64,000 nucleotides of DNA from Verrucomicrobiales bacterium. GTDB taxonomy: Bacteria > Verrucomicrobiota > Verrucomicrobiia > Limisphaerales > J093. A program made the position numbers and the translations under genes. Shown piece after piece: positions 46,046 to 55,700 of this stretch. Each line of letters begins with the position of its first letter. Position 1 is the stretch's first letter. The stretch is taken from assembly GCA_024233305.1 (NCBI GenBank), contig JACKPV010000022.1:676223-740222 (forward strand). The letters run 5' to 3'. A model generated the notes under the pieces. That model worked only from the letters and a program-made list of their open reading frames with translations. It did not search any database and was not told the origin of the DNA.

Positions 46046-46948
46046 ATGAAATCCCTGCTCCCAAGACTCTGCGTCGCGCCCCTCCTGTTGGGCGCCTTCC
46101 CGACCCTGCTGCTGGCCGCCGATCTCACGGCTCCCGATGCGCAGTTGGAGAAACTGACGGGCGCCTGCCAGTTCACCGAAGGCCCGGTCGCGGACGGCGC
46201 CGGCAACGTCTACTTCACCGACCAACCGAATGACCGCATCCTGATCTGGACCACCAACGACCGCCTCGAGACCTTTCTCCAGCCGTGCGGGCGCTCGAAC
46301 GGCCTGTTCTTCGACCGCGACGGCAACCTGCTGGCCTGTGCGGACGAGCGGAACGAATTGTGGCTGATCCCGCTCTCGCGCAAGCCGCGAGTGGTGGTGA
46401 AGGCGTTCGATGGCAAACTGCTCAACGGCCCGAACGACCTCTGGGTGCGGCCCGACAACGGAATCTACTTCACCGATCCGCTCTATCCGCGCGCTTGGTG
46501 GAAGCACCGGGACGACCAACCCCAGCAACCCGGGCAATATGTCTACTTCCTGTCCCCGGACCGCCGCACCCTCAAACCGGTGGCCACCGACCTCCGCCAG
46601 CCAAACGGCATCATTGGCGCCCCGGACGGCCGGACACTGTACGTGGCGGACATCCGGGCTGGACGCACATACGCTTACGCCATCCAGGAGGACGGCGGAC
46701 TGACCGACAAGCGGCTGTTCTGCGAACTGGGCTCCGACGGGATGACCATCGACGAGGCAGGGAACGTGTATCTGACCGGGCGCGGCGTGACCGTGTTCGA
46801 TCCGTCCGGCCAGCAGCTGCAGAACATCCCGGTTCCCGAGCGCTGGACTGCGAATGTCTGCTTCGGCGGGCCGGAGCGGAATCAGTTGTTCATCACGGCA
46901 AGCCCCGCCCTCTATCGCATCTCAATGCGGGTCAAGGGAGTCCGTTGA
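46046..46948 (+). CDS. Exported SMP-30/gluconolactonase-family protein
   Basis: A 300-residue product with a signal peptide (LCVAPLLLGAFPTLLLAAD). It is a six-bladed propeller: FTEGPVADGAGNVYFTD (metal Glu), LLNGPNDLWVRPDNGIYFTD (Asn/Asp site), QPNGIIGAPDGRTLYVAD, and SDGMTIDEAGNVYLTGRG (metal Asp). The family hydrolyses sugar lactones with a divalent ion, but many exported PVC members have untested activity. A sugar aldonolactone is a sensible substrate in this glycan-rich neighbourhood. The next gene begins 45 bases downstream. Confidence 0.88.
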   Translation: MKSLLPRLCVAPLLLGAFPTLLLAADLTAPDAQLEKLTGACQFTEGPVADGAGNVYFTDQPNDRILIWTTNDRLETFLQPCGRSNGLFFDRDGNLLACADERNELWLIPLSRKPRVVVKAFDGKLLNGPNDLWVRPDNGIYFTDPLYPRAWWKHRDDQPQQPGQYVYFLSPDRRTLKPVATDLRQPNGIIGAPDGRTLYVADIRAGRTYAYAIQEDGGLTDKRLFCELGSDGMTIDEAGNVYLTGRGVTVFDPSGQQLQNIPVPERWTANVCFGGPERNQLFITASPALYRISMRVKGVR

Positions 46949-46993
46949 GGTCATCGGGCCGGGCGCAAACAGGATCGACCGGGCTCGACGACG

Positions 46994-47956
46994 ATGAGTG
47001 ACGCTTTTCAACGACTGCTGGACGCGACCATCGACCATCTGGAGCGGTTGCGGGAACAGGGGGCGCGCCAGGTGCCGGTGGCGCCGGAGACGCTGGCGGC
47101 CTTGCGGCAGGCTCCGGTGCGCCCGAACACGAAAAAGCACGCACCGACCCCTTCCGGCCTGCCAGTGGCCGAACGCGTGGCTGCGCGGCCGGCTCTCGTG
47201 GGCGGCGAGGCCTCGCCGCTCAATCCAACGTCGGTTTCGCCTTCGCTTCCCTCCGGGACGCCGGACGGCCCCGGTGGTCGACTCCCTCTGGATCCGAACC
47301 GGGTGCCCGCGCCGGGACAAACCACCGCGGCGCTCCGCGCTTTGCAGGCCCGCGTTCAGAGCTGCACGAAGTGCCCCCACCTTGCGGACAGCCGGCGGAA
47401 CGTCGTCTTCGGGGTCGGCAATCCGGAAGCCAGACTCATGTTCGTGGGTGAGGCGCCCGGAGCCGACGAGGACCTGCAAGGCGAACCGTTCGTCGGCCGG
47501 GCGGGTCAGCTGCTCACGCGGATCATCGAGGCCATGGGGCTCGAACGGAGTCAGGTTTACATCGGGAACGTCCTCAAGTGCCGCCCGGACACGCCGGGGC
47601 AGGCCGCCGGAAACCGGAAGCCTACCCCGACCGAGATGATCACCTGCCTGCCCTATCTTGAGGAACAGATCGGCATCATCCGGCCCGAAGTGCTCGTCGC
47701 GCTCGGCCTGACCGCCGTCGAGGGGCTGCTCGGCAAGCAGGCCGCCGCAACCCCAATGGGGCGAATGCGCGGCCGCTGGCTTGAGTTCCGCGGCATTCCC
47801 CTCATGGTCACCTACCATCCGGCCTACCTGCTGCGCAATCAGCACCTCGGCGAGAAACGCAAGGTCTGGGAGGACATGTTGCTGGTCATGGAACGTCTCG
47901 GCCTGCCGATCAGTGAGAAACAGCGCGGGTTCTTCCTCAAAGCCATGGGGCAGTAA
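46994..47956 (+). CDS. Family-4 uracil-DNA glycosylase (4Fe-4S)
   Basis: A 320-residue protein: a Pro/Ala-rich, likely disordered N-terminus (about 1-110) and a C-terminal family-4 UDG domain. The iron-sulfur Cys are Cys124 and Cys127 (CTKCPHL), Cys196 (LKCRP) and Cys218. Motif A is GEAPGADEDLQGEPFVGRAG (152-171), and motif B is YHPAYLLRN. It removes uracil from DNA as the first step of base excision repair. The long N-terminal extension is longer than in archaeal members. Confidence 0.93.
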   Translation: MSDAFQRLLDATIDHLERLREQGARQVPVAPETLAALRQAPVRPNTKKHAPTPSGLPVAERVAARPALVGGEASPLNPTSVSPSLPSGTPDGPGGRLPLDPNRVPAPGQTTAALRALQARVQSCTKCPHLADSRRNVVFGVGNPEARLMFVGEAPGADEDLQGEPFVGRAGQLLTRIIEAMGLERSQVYIGNVLKCRPDTPGQAAGNRKPTPTEMITCLPYLEEQIGIIRPEVLVALGLTAVEGLLGKQAAATPMGRMRGRWLEFRGIPLMVTYHPAYLLRNQHLGEKRKVWEDMLLVMERLGLPISEKQRGFFLKAMGQ

Positions 47957-47989
47957 CGCGGTGCCGGTCTGCCCGCGGACGTCGATTCG

Positions 47990-48784
47990 ATGACCTCCCC
48001 TGCCCTTCCAACCGGCGCGGACTCCCGGGAACGGTCCCTGCGGTTGCGGGCGATTGCCTCGGCGGAGGTCTCGCTGGCGCTGTCCGAACTGCTGCGGGCC
48101 GGAGCCCGCCTGCCGGAGGTCGTGACCGCCATGGCGGCGCGCCGCAGCCAGCTGGACGACCCGGCGGCGCCGGCCTACGAGCGGATCGCGGGGGCGGTGC
48201 GCGACGGGGGTTCATCCTTGTTCCAGGCGCTGCACCGCGAGCAGTCGCTCTTCACGCCGCGCTTCATGGCGGTGCTGGCGGTGGCCAGCCTGGGCGGCCC
48301 CTTGTTCCGGACCTTCGTGCAACGCCTCCGCGAGTTTGTGACCGCCTTCAACAACCTGCCGCCCGATGCCGCCACGGACTTCCCCCCAATGGCCGACGAG
48401 CGGGGCGAGTTCTGCTTCTTCCTCGGGCATCTCACCCACCAAAAGGCGTCGCAATCGGAGATTCAGCACTGGCTGCCGCGCGTCTTCACTGCCCGCCTGC
48501 GCCTGGTCGCGACGCACGTGCTGGCCCGCTTCTACGAGCAGGGCCTCGAACTCTCCGAGGCCTTCCAACGGACACCGCCATTCGACGATCCCGAGATGGT
48601 GCTGGCCTTGGAGGCGGGCGAGCGGATGAACCGTGTCGGCCTCGAACTGATCGAACTCGCCGACTGGCTGGCCCACCGTCGTCGCCTTGAGGAACGATTG
48701 CGGTTCGGAGACTATCTCCGACCGGTTCGCCCGCTGCTCGGTTCGCCCGGCGAAGCGGCAGGTGAAGCGACCGGAGACGGATAG
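47990..48784 (+). CDS. GspF-like domain protein without clear membrane helices
   Basis: A 264-residue product. Two halves resemble the helical T2SF/GspF repeat of type II secretion and type IV pilus platforms: ELLRAGARLPEVVTAMAARR with ...FTPRFMAVLAVASLGGPL, and ARFYEQGLELSEAFQRTP with ...PEMVLALEAGERMNRVGLELIELADWLAHRRRLEE. GspF normally has hydrophobic segments after each repeat; none is obvious here. It follows the UDG gene by 33 bases. No secretion ATPase or pilin gene is nearby. The family link is my pattern reading and may be a divergent relative. Confidence 0.4.
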   Translation: MTSPALPTGADSRERSLRLRAIASAEVSLALSELLRAGARLPEVVTAMAARRSQLDDPAAPAYERIAGAVRDGGSSLFQALHREQSLFTPRFMAVLAVASLGGPLFRTFVQRLREFVTAFNNLPPDAATDFPPMADERGEFCFFLGHLTHQKASQSEIQHWLPRVFTARLRLVATHVLARFYEQGLELSEAFQRTPPFDDPEMVLALEAGERMNRVGLELIELADWLAHRRRLEERLRFGDYLRPVRPLLGSPGEAAGEATGDG

Positions 48785-48992
48785 GCCGCCCGCTTGCCCC
48801 CCGGCTCCGCAACCGTCCCGGCCGCACTGCCATTCATGGGGTTTTACGGTCCCGCCGGTTCTGACGGGCATTCACGTTCAGGCGAATCCTCGCACCAAGC
48901 GGCAGGCAGCCGTATCCCCTCGGAATCCTGCGATGAGTCCGCGAAGGGTCACGGTTGAGCGGGGAAAGGGCAGCGAGTTCCCGCTTCGCCGC

Positions 48993-51185
48993 TCATCGGG
49001 CCAGGATCCATCGGAGCACTTGGCGCGCCACCGGGGCTCCCTCGGCGTTGAGCAACTGAACCCCGCCAGCGGGAGCCACCGTCTGCAACACCGGCGGGAC
49101 CTCGTCCCCCTCCCCGGCAAGGGCCAGTCGCTGGAACTGCGCCGCCGCCAGCATGCCGGGCAAATCACCGTAGCGCGCCCCACCGGGTAAGAATTGCGGA
49201 CTGCGAACGTCGCGCACCTGGCCGAAACGGAAGCCCTCGGTATCGATGGCCGCGGCCTCGATCGCGTCACCCGCCACCGAACCCGCGGCGGCCGCGATGG
49301 CGCCCGCCCCTTCGAGGCCCACCAGCAGAACCGTCCGATGCTCCCGCCGGAGCAGTTGCACGAGGGTGAGGACATCCTGCGCCCGTTGGGCCATCACGCT
49401 GTAGTTGTAGCCCTGGGTGTAAGCGGCCGACTCCCGGGGGTTGTCCACGCGACGGGTTTGCGTCAGCGGCTCGCCGTCCGGGCGAAATTCCCCCTGCTCG
49501 AACAGGTCGGCGCTCAGGACCGCATGGCCGGCGGCCAGCAACCGGCGCACGGCCGGCCGCGGCGAGGTGCCATCGCTCCCGAACAACCCGCCCTTCCCGC
49601 GAGCGGTGAGCCACAGGACGGCGGGTTTTGCGGGCGCATCGGCTTCCGGTTCGAGCCAGACCGCCGGAAGTTCCTCCCTGTGGGTCGCATTGCGCACGCG
49701 CCCCCAGCGCAGGGTGCCTCCTTCCACCGAGCGCCTTCCCGCCGGCTGCCACTCGACCTCGCCCACCTCGGCCAGCGTGCGTCCCACCACGATTTCCAGG
49801 CCTTCGCCGTGGACCTTCCGGAACGCCGCGGGATCGCTCCATGTCGCCCGCAGGGACCGATCGACGTCCTGCGCCAGCCCGGCCAGCAAGCGTCGCTCGA
49901 ATTCCGGTCCACCCTCCGGGCGCGGATGTTCGGCATCCCAGACCGTCAACGCGGCACCGGTCAGGCGCTCGAAATCCGACTCGAGCACCGGTTCGGTGAA
50001 CCCGAGTTTGAACAGACGGTTCATCCAGCCGTACATCGCGGTCCGACTGACGTGGTTGTAGTTGTGCCCGAAGTGCTCACCGCGGTTCAGTTCGACGCGG
50101 TTCCCGGCCCCGAGCAATTCGTAGAGCCCCTTCAGTTCGGGGAAGCCCTTGGTCGCCATCTCGACGGTCCAGTCGTTAGCGCACGTCAGGCCCTGCGGCT
50201 TCGGGGCGGCCAGGGCGGCGAACTCGACGTTGCCCGTGTTGATCCGCAGGTTCGCGGCGTTTTCGCAAGTGCAGCCGCCCTGCATGGCGGTCGACACCAT
50301 CACCGCCGGGAAGGAACCAGCAAGCCGGTCCTCGATGGCGCCCAGGATGAAGCTCTGGGTGCCGCCGCCGCTCGCGCCCGTCACCGCGACCCGCTCGGGA
50401 TCCACGTCCGGCAAACCGAGGAGGAAGTCCAGCGAACGGATTGCATTCCACGTCTGCAAGCCCATGACGCTTTGGAACCGCGATTCGGCCGGCGCACTGA
50501 ACAGCCCCCAAGCCGCCGGATCGCTCATCTCCGGGCGCTGCTTGCTGAACCGATGTGCCAGGGCCTCCGTGATCTGCTGGCTGTCCGCGTAGCCGATCAT
50601 GTCAAAGTGGAACACCACGCAGCCCATGCGGGCCAGTTGCACGCAGCGGGCCTGCAACGGACTCCGCGCGCCGCTCATGAAGCGCTCGGCGCCCTGCGCG
50701 ATCTGCTTCCGCGCCTCCGCCTCGCCGGCATCCATGAACCGCCCGTTGCTCCAGTGGCCATGCGGACACAAGACGCCGGGCACGCGCCCCGAATGCCCCG
50801 TCGGCCGGTACAGACTGCCCGTGACAAAGAACCCGGGCACGCTCTCGAAATACACCTTCTCGACCGTGTAACCGTCCTGCTCGAGACGGCCGTGGATCAC
50901 CGGATTCAGCGGCGTGCGGGCCGGCATCGGCCAGAGACCGAGGCTGACCAGGATCTGGCGGCGCACCTTGGCGGTCCGCTGCGCCCAGGCCTCGCGCGTT
51001 GGCGGCACGACGAAGGGGAAGTAACCGTTGAGGTCCTTGAGCGGTCCCAACCGGACATCCTCGGGAAGCTCGCCAGCAGACAGAACGCGCAGGGGCTCCG
51101 CCCGGATGTTGATCGAGGAAAGCAGCGCGACGGCCAGGAGACACGCCCACGACACACCGCGACGAAGCCAGGTCGATGAGTTCAT
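48993..51185 (-). CDS. Exported tandem alpha/beta hydrolase, second domain degenerate
   Basis: A 730-residue product with a signal peptide (LLAVALLSSINIRAE). The first hydrolase domain has a nucleophile elbow VTGASGGGTQ with Ser272, a HG-type oxyanion segment CPHGHWSNGRF, and the catalytic His-like segment GEHFGHNYNHVS. It resembles acetylxylan esterase/cephalosporin-C deacetylase-like enzymes of PVC bacteria. The second domain (about 530-730) retains the fold but reads VGLEGAGA at the elbow, with Glu625 in place of Ser, so it is probably inactive and structural. Substrate is likely an acylated glycan. Confidence 0.82.
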   Translation of the reverse strand: MNSSTWLRRGVSWACLLAVALLSSINIRAEPLRVLSAGELPEDVRLGPLKDLNGYFPFVVPPTREAWAQRTAKVRRQILVSLGLWPMPARTPLNPVIHGRLEQDGYTVEKVYFESVPGFFVTGSLYRPTGHSGRVPGVLCPHGHWSNGRFMDAGEAEARKQIAQGAERFMSGARSPLQARCVQLARMGCVVFHFDMIGYADSQQITEALAHRFSKQRPEMSDPAAWGLFSAPAESRFQSVMGLQTWNAIRSLDFLLGLPDVDPERVAVTGASGGGTQSFILGAIEDRLAGSFPAVMVSTAMQGGCTCENAANLRINTGNVEFAALAAPKPQGLTCANDWTVEMATKGFPELKGLYELLGAGNRVELNRGEHFGHNYNHVSRTAMYGWMNRLFKLGFTEPVLESDFERLTGAALTVWDAEHPRPEGGPEFERRLLAGLAQDVDRSLRATWSDPAAFRKVHGEGLEIVVGRTLAEVGEVEWQPAGRRSVEGGTLRWGRVRNATHREELPAVWLEPEADAPAKPAVLWLTARGKGGLFGSDGTSPRPAVRRLLAAGHAVLSADLFEQGEFRPDGEPLTQTRRVDNPRESAAYTQGYNYSVMAQRAQDVLTLVQLLRREHRTVLLVGLEGAGAIAAAAGSVAGDAIEAAAIDTEGFRFGQVRDVRSPQFLPGGARYGDLPGMLAAAQFQRLALAGEGDEVPPVLQTVAPAGGVQLLNAEGAPVARQVLRWILAR

Positions 51186-51420
51186 GCGCCGAGTCTGCGC
51201 GAGACGCGCGAAAAACCCAAGCAGCGAAAACGGTGCGCCCCGTGCCGTTGGTCCGCGCGGCGGAAGGGGCCGGACAACCAACGCCCCGCTCGCCGATGCC
51301 GGGAAGGCTGCGTACCGGGCGCGGTTTTGCAGGTGCGGAGGAAAGGCCCGCCTGGAGAAACCCAATTCCGAGACGGAGTGACCGCGGCGGGGGAACTTCC
51401 AACTTGGTCGGTGCAAAAAA

Positions 51421-51468
51421 TGGAGCGAGCGAAGGGATTCGAACCCTCGACATCAACCTTGGCAAGGT
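51421..51468 (-). pseudogene. 3' half of a tRNA-Gly(GCC) gene, likely attachment-site remnant
   Basis: On the minus strand this reads anticodon loop TTGCCAA, variable region, T-arm GAGGGTTCGAATCCCTT, acceptor strand CGCTCGC, T and CCA, the normal 3' half of tRNA-Gly(GCC). The 5' half (acceptor GCGAGCG and D-arm) is absent; the preceding bases do not pair with the acceptor strand, so it is not a functional tRNA. Fragments of this kind are left at one end of elements that integrate into tRNA genes. Confidence 0.8.
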
Positions 51469-52040
51469 GATTAAGGATGGAAGACCCACTTGGCCCCATC
51501 GGGCTATCACGTTGACAAATCATTGCTCACCAGTCAGTAACGCGCGTTGTCTCAGCTGCCCCATTTGGTCTCACCAAGCGTCATTTTCTTCCGGCAGTAT
51601 AAAAGGCCGTTAGAAGCGATTTTGTCGTCCGGCTTCCCGTGGTCGCCCCGCCTCGCGCAACCGAGTCGCATGGTCGGGCCGCCGACCAGGATGGTGGCCC
51701 CTGGCAGAGGGTAGAGGTGGGTGCGCCTGTCAGCCGCGTGTGGCCGCCTGTCCACGTCTTCAGGGTGAGCGGCGACCCCGTGTAGGGCGAAGAACGGATA
51801 ACTCGATCCGGCCACTCCTTCCGCATCTCCCCCATCTGCTCCTGCGTGGACAAAGCCCAAGTCGCCAGCGGGTTGCAGTCGTGCAGTCAGAGGTCCCGCA
51901 GCCTCCGTGTGAACACACTCACTGGAGACGCGCGGAACAATGGTGGTTGGAGGCGCTGAACCGCATGCCGGCCGCTTGGGGTCGAATGGCGTCAGAGTCA
52001 GCCTTCCCGTCAAACCCGAGCGCAAGACGGCGGTCGTGCG
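51469..52040. other. Gene-poor, lower-GC stretch beside the tRNA fragment
   Basis: These 572 bases contain no convincing gene. The first 140 or so are visibly lower in GC (runs such as TTGACAAATCATTG, AAGCGTCATTTTCTTCC and GCAGTATAAAAGGCC). Short open frames on both strands have no recognisable products. It may be the remnant of an element that used the tRNA-Gly as its target. Confidence 0.5.
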
Positions 52041-52736
52041 TCAAGCGTTCCGCCGAGATCTTCCCAGGAACAGCAGCAAGGCTCCAAGGCCCAGTGAGGC
52101 TCCGAGGCTGAATGCCGGGCTTTCCGGTATGGGGGTGAACGCGAACTCCAACCCCCAAGCGTCCAAGCGCGATTGACCACCAGGATCGAGGTCGGCCAAG
52201 AACAGCGTCCACCTGCCGCTAGCTTCGATGGCCGCGAAGTCCGTCAGCAGCGCGAGACGGGGCGCAGCATCCGTGACCACGCCGGGATCGACCGCTCTTC
52301 CATCGCTCCCCCAGACGCCAGTGACCGGCCCGCCGGCGGAGCCGCCCAGCGTAACCTGATAGGTGTGAATGTCGGGCGCGGCGCCCGAATCGTCGAACGT
52401 CACCGACAATCCGTTGTCGCCGTAACCCCACGGATCGGCGTCGGTTCGGCCCGGTCGATTCAACAGGACCGCAAACGCCCCGGACGCGTGCTGCAACGTC
52501 GCATAGAGGTCGCCGTTGAAGGCGCCCCCGGGAGCGACACCGCCGATGTCCAGCCGGACCTTGAGGCCCGTGATCGAGCCGGAAGCCTGCCCCGGAGTGA
52601 TCGTCTGGCTGTTGACCAGCCCGGAACTGCTGCCGTCCGGGATCGACAAGTCCAAGCCGGTGAACTCGATGACCGCCGCCGCGCCTTCCGCCGCCAGCAA
52701 GGCCAGCGACCCGAGAATGAGAACCAAGCGTTTCAT
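52041..52736 (-). CDS. PEP-CTERM-type exported protein with P/proprotein convertase-like domain
   Basis: A 231-residue product starting at ATG 52736, seven bases after GGAGG. An N-terminal signal peptide (LVLILGSLALLAAEGAAA) is followed by a beta-sandwich like the P domain of subtilisin-type convertases (LKVRLDIGG, NGDLYATLQH, AIEASGRWTLFLADLDPGG). The C-terminus has IPESPA (a PEP-like variant), a hydrophobic helix (FSLGASLGLGALLLFLG) and basic RSRRNA, the exosortase sorting signal. The exosortase is not in the window. It lies 22 bases after the giant gene on the same strand, likely in one operon. Confidence 0.82.
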   Translation of the reverse strand: MKRLVLILGSLALLAAEGAAAVIEFTGLDLSIPDGSSSGLVNSQTITPGQASGSITGLKVRLDIGGVAPGGAFNGDLYATLQHASGAFAVLLNRPGRTDADPWGYGDNGLSVTFDDSGAAPDIHTYQVTLGGSAGGPVTGVWGSDGRAVDPGVVTDAAPRLALLTDFAAIEASGRWTLFLADLDPGGQSRLDAWGLEFAFTPIPESPAFSLGASLGLGALLLFLGRSRRNA

Positions 52737-52758
52737 GGTTTCCTCCGCAATTGCATCG

Positions 52759-55700
52759 TCAAGGCGTGGTCGCGCCGGCCGCCCGATAGAAGGCCGTGCC
52801 CGCCGGCGGATTCTCGTCGGTGAACTCGAACCGCCCCGTCGCATCCGCGGTGACCGTGGCGATCGTTCCCCAACTGCCTTCGGTCAGACCGGTCCTGCGT
52901 TGCACCTGGTAGGCGCGGCCGGGGATGCCCACGAACCGCAGGGTCACCAGCCCGCCCTTCACCTCGGGCGGCGCCAGCCAGTTCCGGCTTTCTCCGGTCG
53001 GCTCTTCGGCGACCAGCAACGTCACCTCGCCGGTGGCCTCGCCTCCTTTGCCGTCGGCGACCGTGTACGTAAATGTGTCGGTCTCGTTCATCGCCGGGTC
53101 CGGTTGGTAGAAGATCCACCCGCCGCTCAGACGAACGGTGGCGCCGTGGGCCGAACTCCCCGAGACCGCCACCACGCCGAGGGTATCGAACTCCGGATCG
53201 CGGTCGTTCTCCAGCAAAGCCGCGACCGCGACCTTGTAGCTCCGCCCGGCGCGTCGCTCGACCGTGTCCGGATTCGCCACCGGTGGATCGTTCAGCGGGC
53301 GCACCGTCACGCGGAAGGTCCGGCGCGCCGAATCAACGCCGTCGCTCGCGATCAGGGTCACGACCGCGTCCCCGAAACGGTCAGGCGCCGGGTGGATGCG
53401 CAACTGCCGGTCCTGGCCTGCGCCCGTCACCGCCAGTCGCGTCGGCGGCAAGAGGGTGAGGTTCGAGGACTCGAACGTAAACTGGACCTGATCCAGCGGG
53501 GTGTCCGGATCGTTCAGGGTGAAATCTACGGCCAGCGGCGTGTCTTCATCCGTGGCCTGGTCGCCCAGGGCGGAAAGGGTCGGCGCCGTGCTCGCGAGGA
53601 CCACCTGGGTTGTGGCATCCGGTTGCACAGGCGCCGCCTCGCGATTGCCCGCCGCGTCGGAAGCGCGCGTGAAGAAGGCGTAGTCATGGCCGACCTCGCC
53701 GGTGAACAGGGCTCCCTGCAGCAGCGTGCGAGACAGCCAAAGGGCGGGTTCCCCGCCATCCTCGACGACGAATACATCGAAGAACGCCAGGCCTGAACCC
53801 CCGATCTCGTCCGCTCCCTGCCACGTGACCGGGAAACTCTCCGCGGCCTGCGCTGGCAGCGGATCCACGGCGCTGATGGGCGCAGTGGTGTCCGCGGTCG
53901 GCAGTCGCTCGTAATACAGCGTGTAGCTGCCGGTGCTGTCGTGATCCAGCAGGTGCAGCAGATGCTCCGGACGCGGGCGTTTCCCGAGCCCGAGGAACGT
54001 GCGATCCGTCGTCCAGACATTCCAGTCCGTCGAAATGCTGGTCCCGTCCGAACGAACCACGCCTGCCAACCGGAACTGCCCCTGCGCCGGATCGGGAATG
54101 CGCAGGTAAGCCCAGCCGGGCGGCATCGGTGTCGTGACGACGATGCTGAGGCTCTCCGGCGAAAGCGTCCCGACAACCGCTCCCTCCTCGACGAGCGTTA
54201 CCTCGCGGATCTCCCCATTGCTCAGGTAAAGCGTATCGCCGAGGTCGAGCACGTCCGGCACGTCGTTGACGAAGAAGTCCGGTTTGCCGTCGTCGAATTC
54301 GCCGCCCGCATAAACCAGGCGGATCAGCTCGTGGATGCTGAGATCCTCGATCAGCGAGAGCCGCGGATTCCCGAGCCCGTCGATGTGCTCGAAGGTCGCC
54401 TGGTAGTCCGTAAACAACCCCTGCAAGGTCGAGGTCATCAGCCATCGGCCCACGACCGTTTCGCCCGGCGGGATGTCCCCGAAATTCGCGGTCAACGACG
54501 GGGTGAGGTTCTGTCCCGCGACTTCCGTGCCGATGAGTTTGAAGTCGATCAACAGTCCCTTCTCGTTCTCGATGATCTGCGGTTGGGCCGAGGTGATGCG
54601 CAGATTACGCGCCGTGCCCTGGCCGCGGTTCTCGATCATCACCGCGAGATTGAACGGGATGCTGGGTTCGGTTTCGTCGGTGAACGGGTCGTCGCTGTAA
54701 ACGTCGCGCTGGTGGAAGTATTTCATCCACAGCCGCGGCGCCGGCAGGACGGTGATGGTAACCGGCGAAAGCGGCACCCGGACCCGCGTGCCTTCCTGGG
54801 TGTAACCGAACTCGCCGCCAATCGAGTAGAGCACCGGCCCGTCCGGCGCCGCGTCCACCGTGGGAATGATGGTCCAACTGGCCGAACCGGTTGTGCCGCC
54901 CGCCACGATGCCTGCCCCGTCTACCGAGGTGAGTCCGGAAAGAACGGGTTCCCGGATGCCGAACAGATCGGTGACATCCCGCCCGGCCTCGTCGAACACC
55001 CGGACTCGAACCTCGACATCGGTCAGATCCGCGTTCTGCGAATTCTCGATCTCGAGCGCCGCCCGGAAGGCATCCCGGCTGATGACCGCGTCCTGGTCGA
55101 TGCGGAGCTTCACGCGGGCGCAGACCCCGCCCGCAGGCTCACTGAGCGCGTCCTGCAACTCACGAAGCCGCGTCTCCAGCTCTTGGAAGGCGCTTGCGAA
55201 ACCTGCGGCCCTAGATTCCTCCTCGGCCTGTTCTGCGCGACTCATGCTCTGCTCCAACACATCCAATGCGATGAAGTCCTCGTTCTGGCCGCTTGGAACA
55301 TCCGTAGTGGTCAGCACCCCGACGGCATAATACTCTGCCGTACGATTCCAGCGTTCAACTAGGCGTTCGACTGCCGCCACCGAGAAGCGCGCAGCAAACG
55401 GATCACCGACCAATGCAGCCCGTTCCAGCTCGGAGATCCGCTCAGCCTCTTCGCTGGTGCCGGCCACTACATCGGCGAGGATCTCGTACCATGGCTGGAA
55501 GCCGGGATCACGTGCGGCGGTCAACCACTCGGGCTCTCCGAACAACACGACGAATACGTCGAGTACGGCGCGCGCTCGGCGGGACGCCTCAACGACCGGC
55601 CCCACCCCGGCAGCCGACCAACTGACTGTAGAGCCAGCGAGGCCGGTCGACTTGAGCCGGACACCTGCACGTGCGTGGCCGGTTTCGGAAGAACCCAGTC

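Noticed and set aside
49194..51179. 661-codon plus-strand frame opposite the tandem hydrolase
   Set aside because: Shadow frame without motifs or signal peptide.
51421..51500. A complete tRNA-Gly gene
   Set aside because: No GCGAGCG-like 5' acceptor strand or D-arm is present upstream of the anticodon arm, so only the 3' half is called.
51176..51613. 145-codon plus-strand frame across the tRNA fragment
   Set aside because: It contains the peptide SEGIRTLDINLGKV, a familiar artefact from translating tRNA-Gly sequence in reverse.
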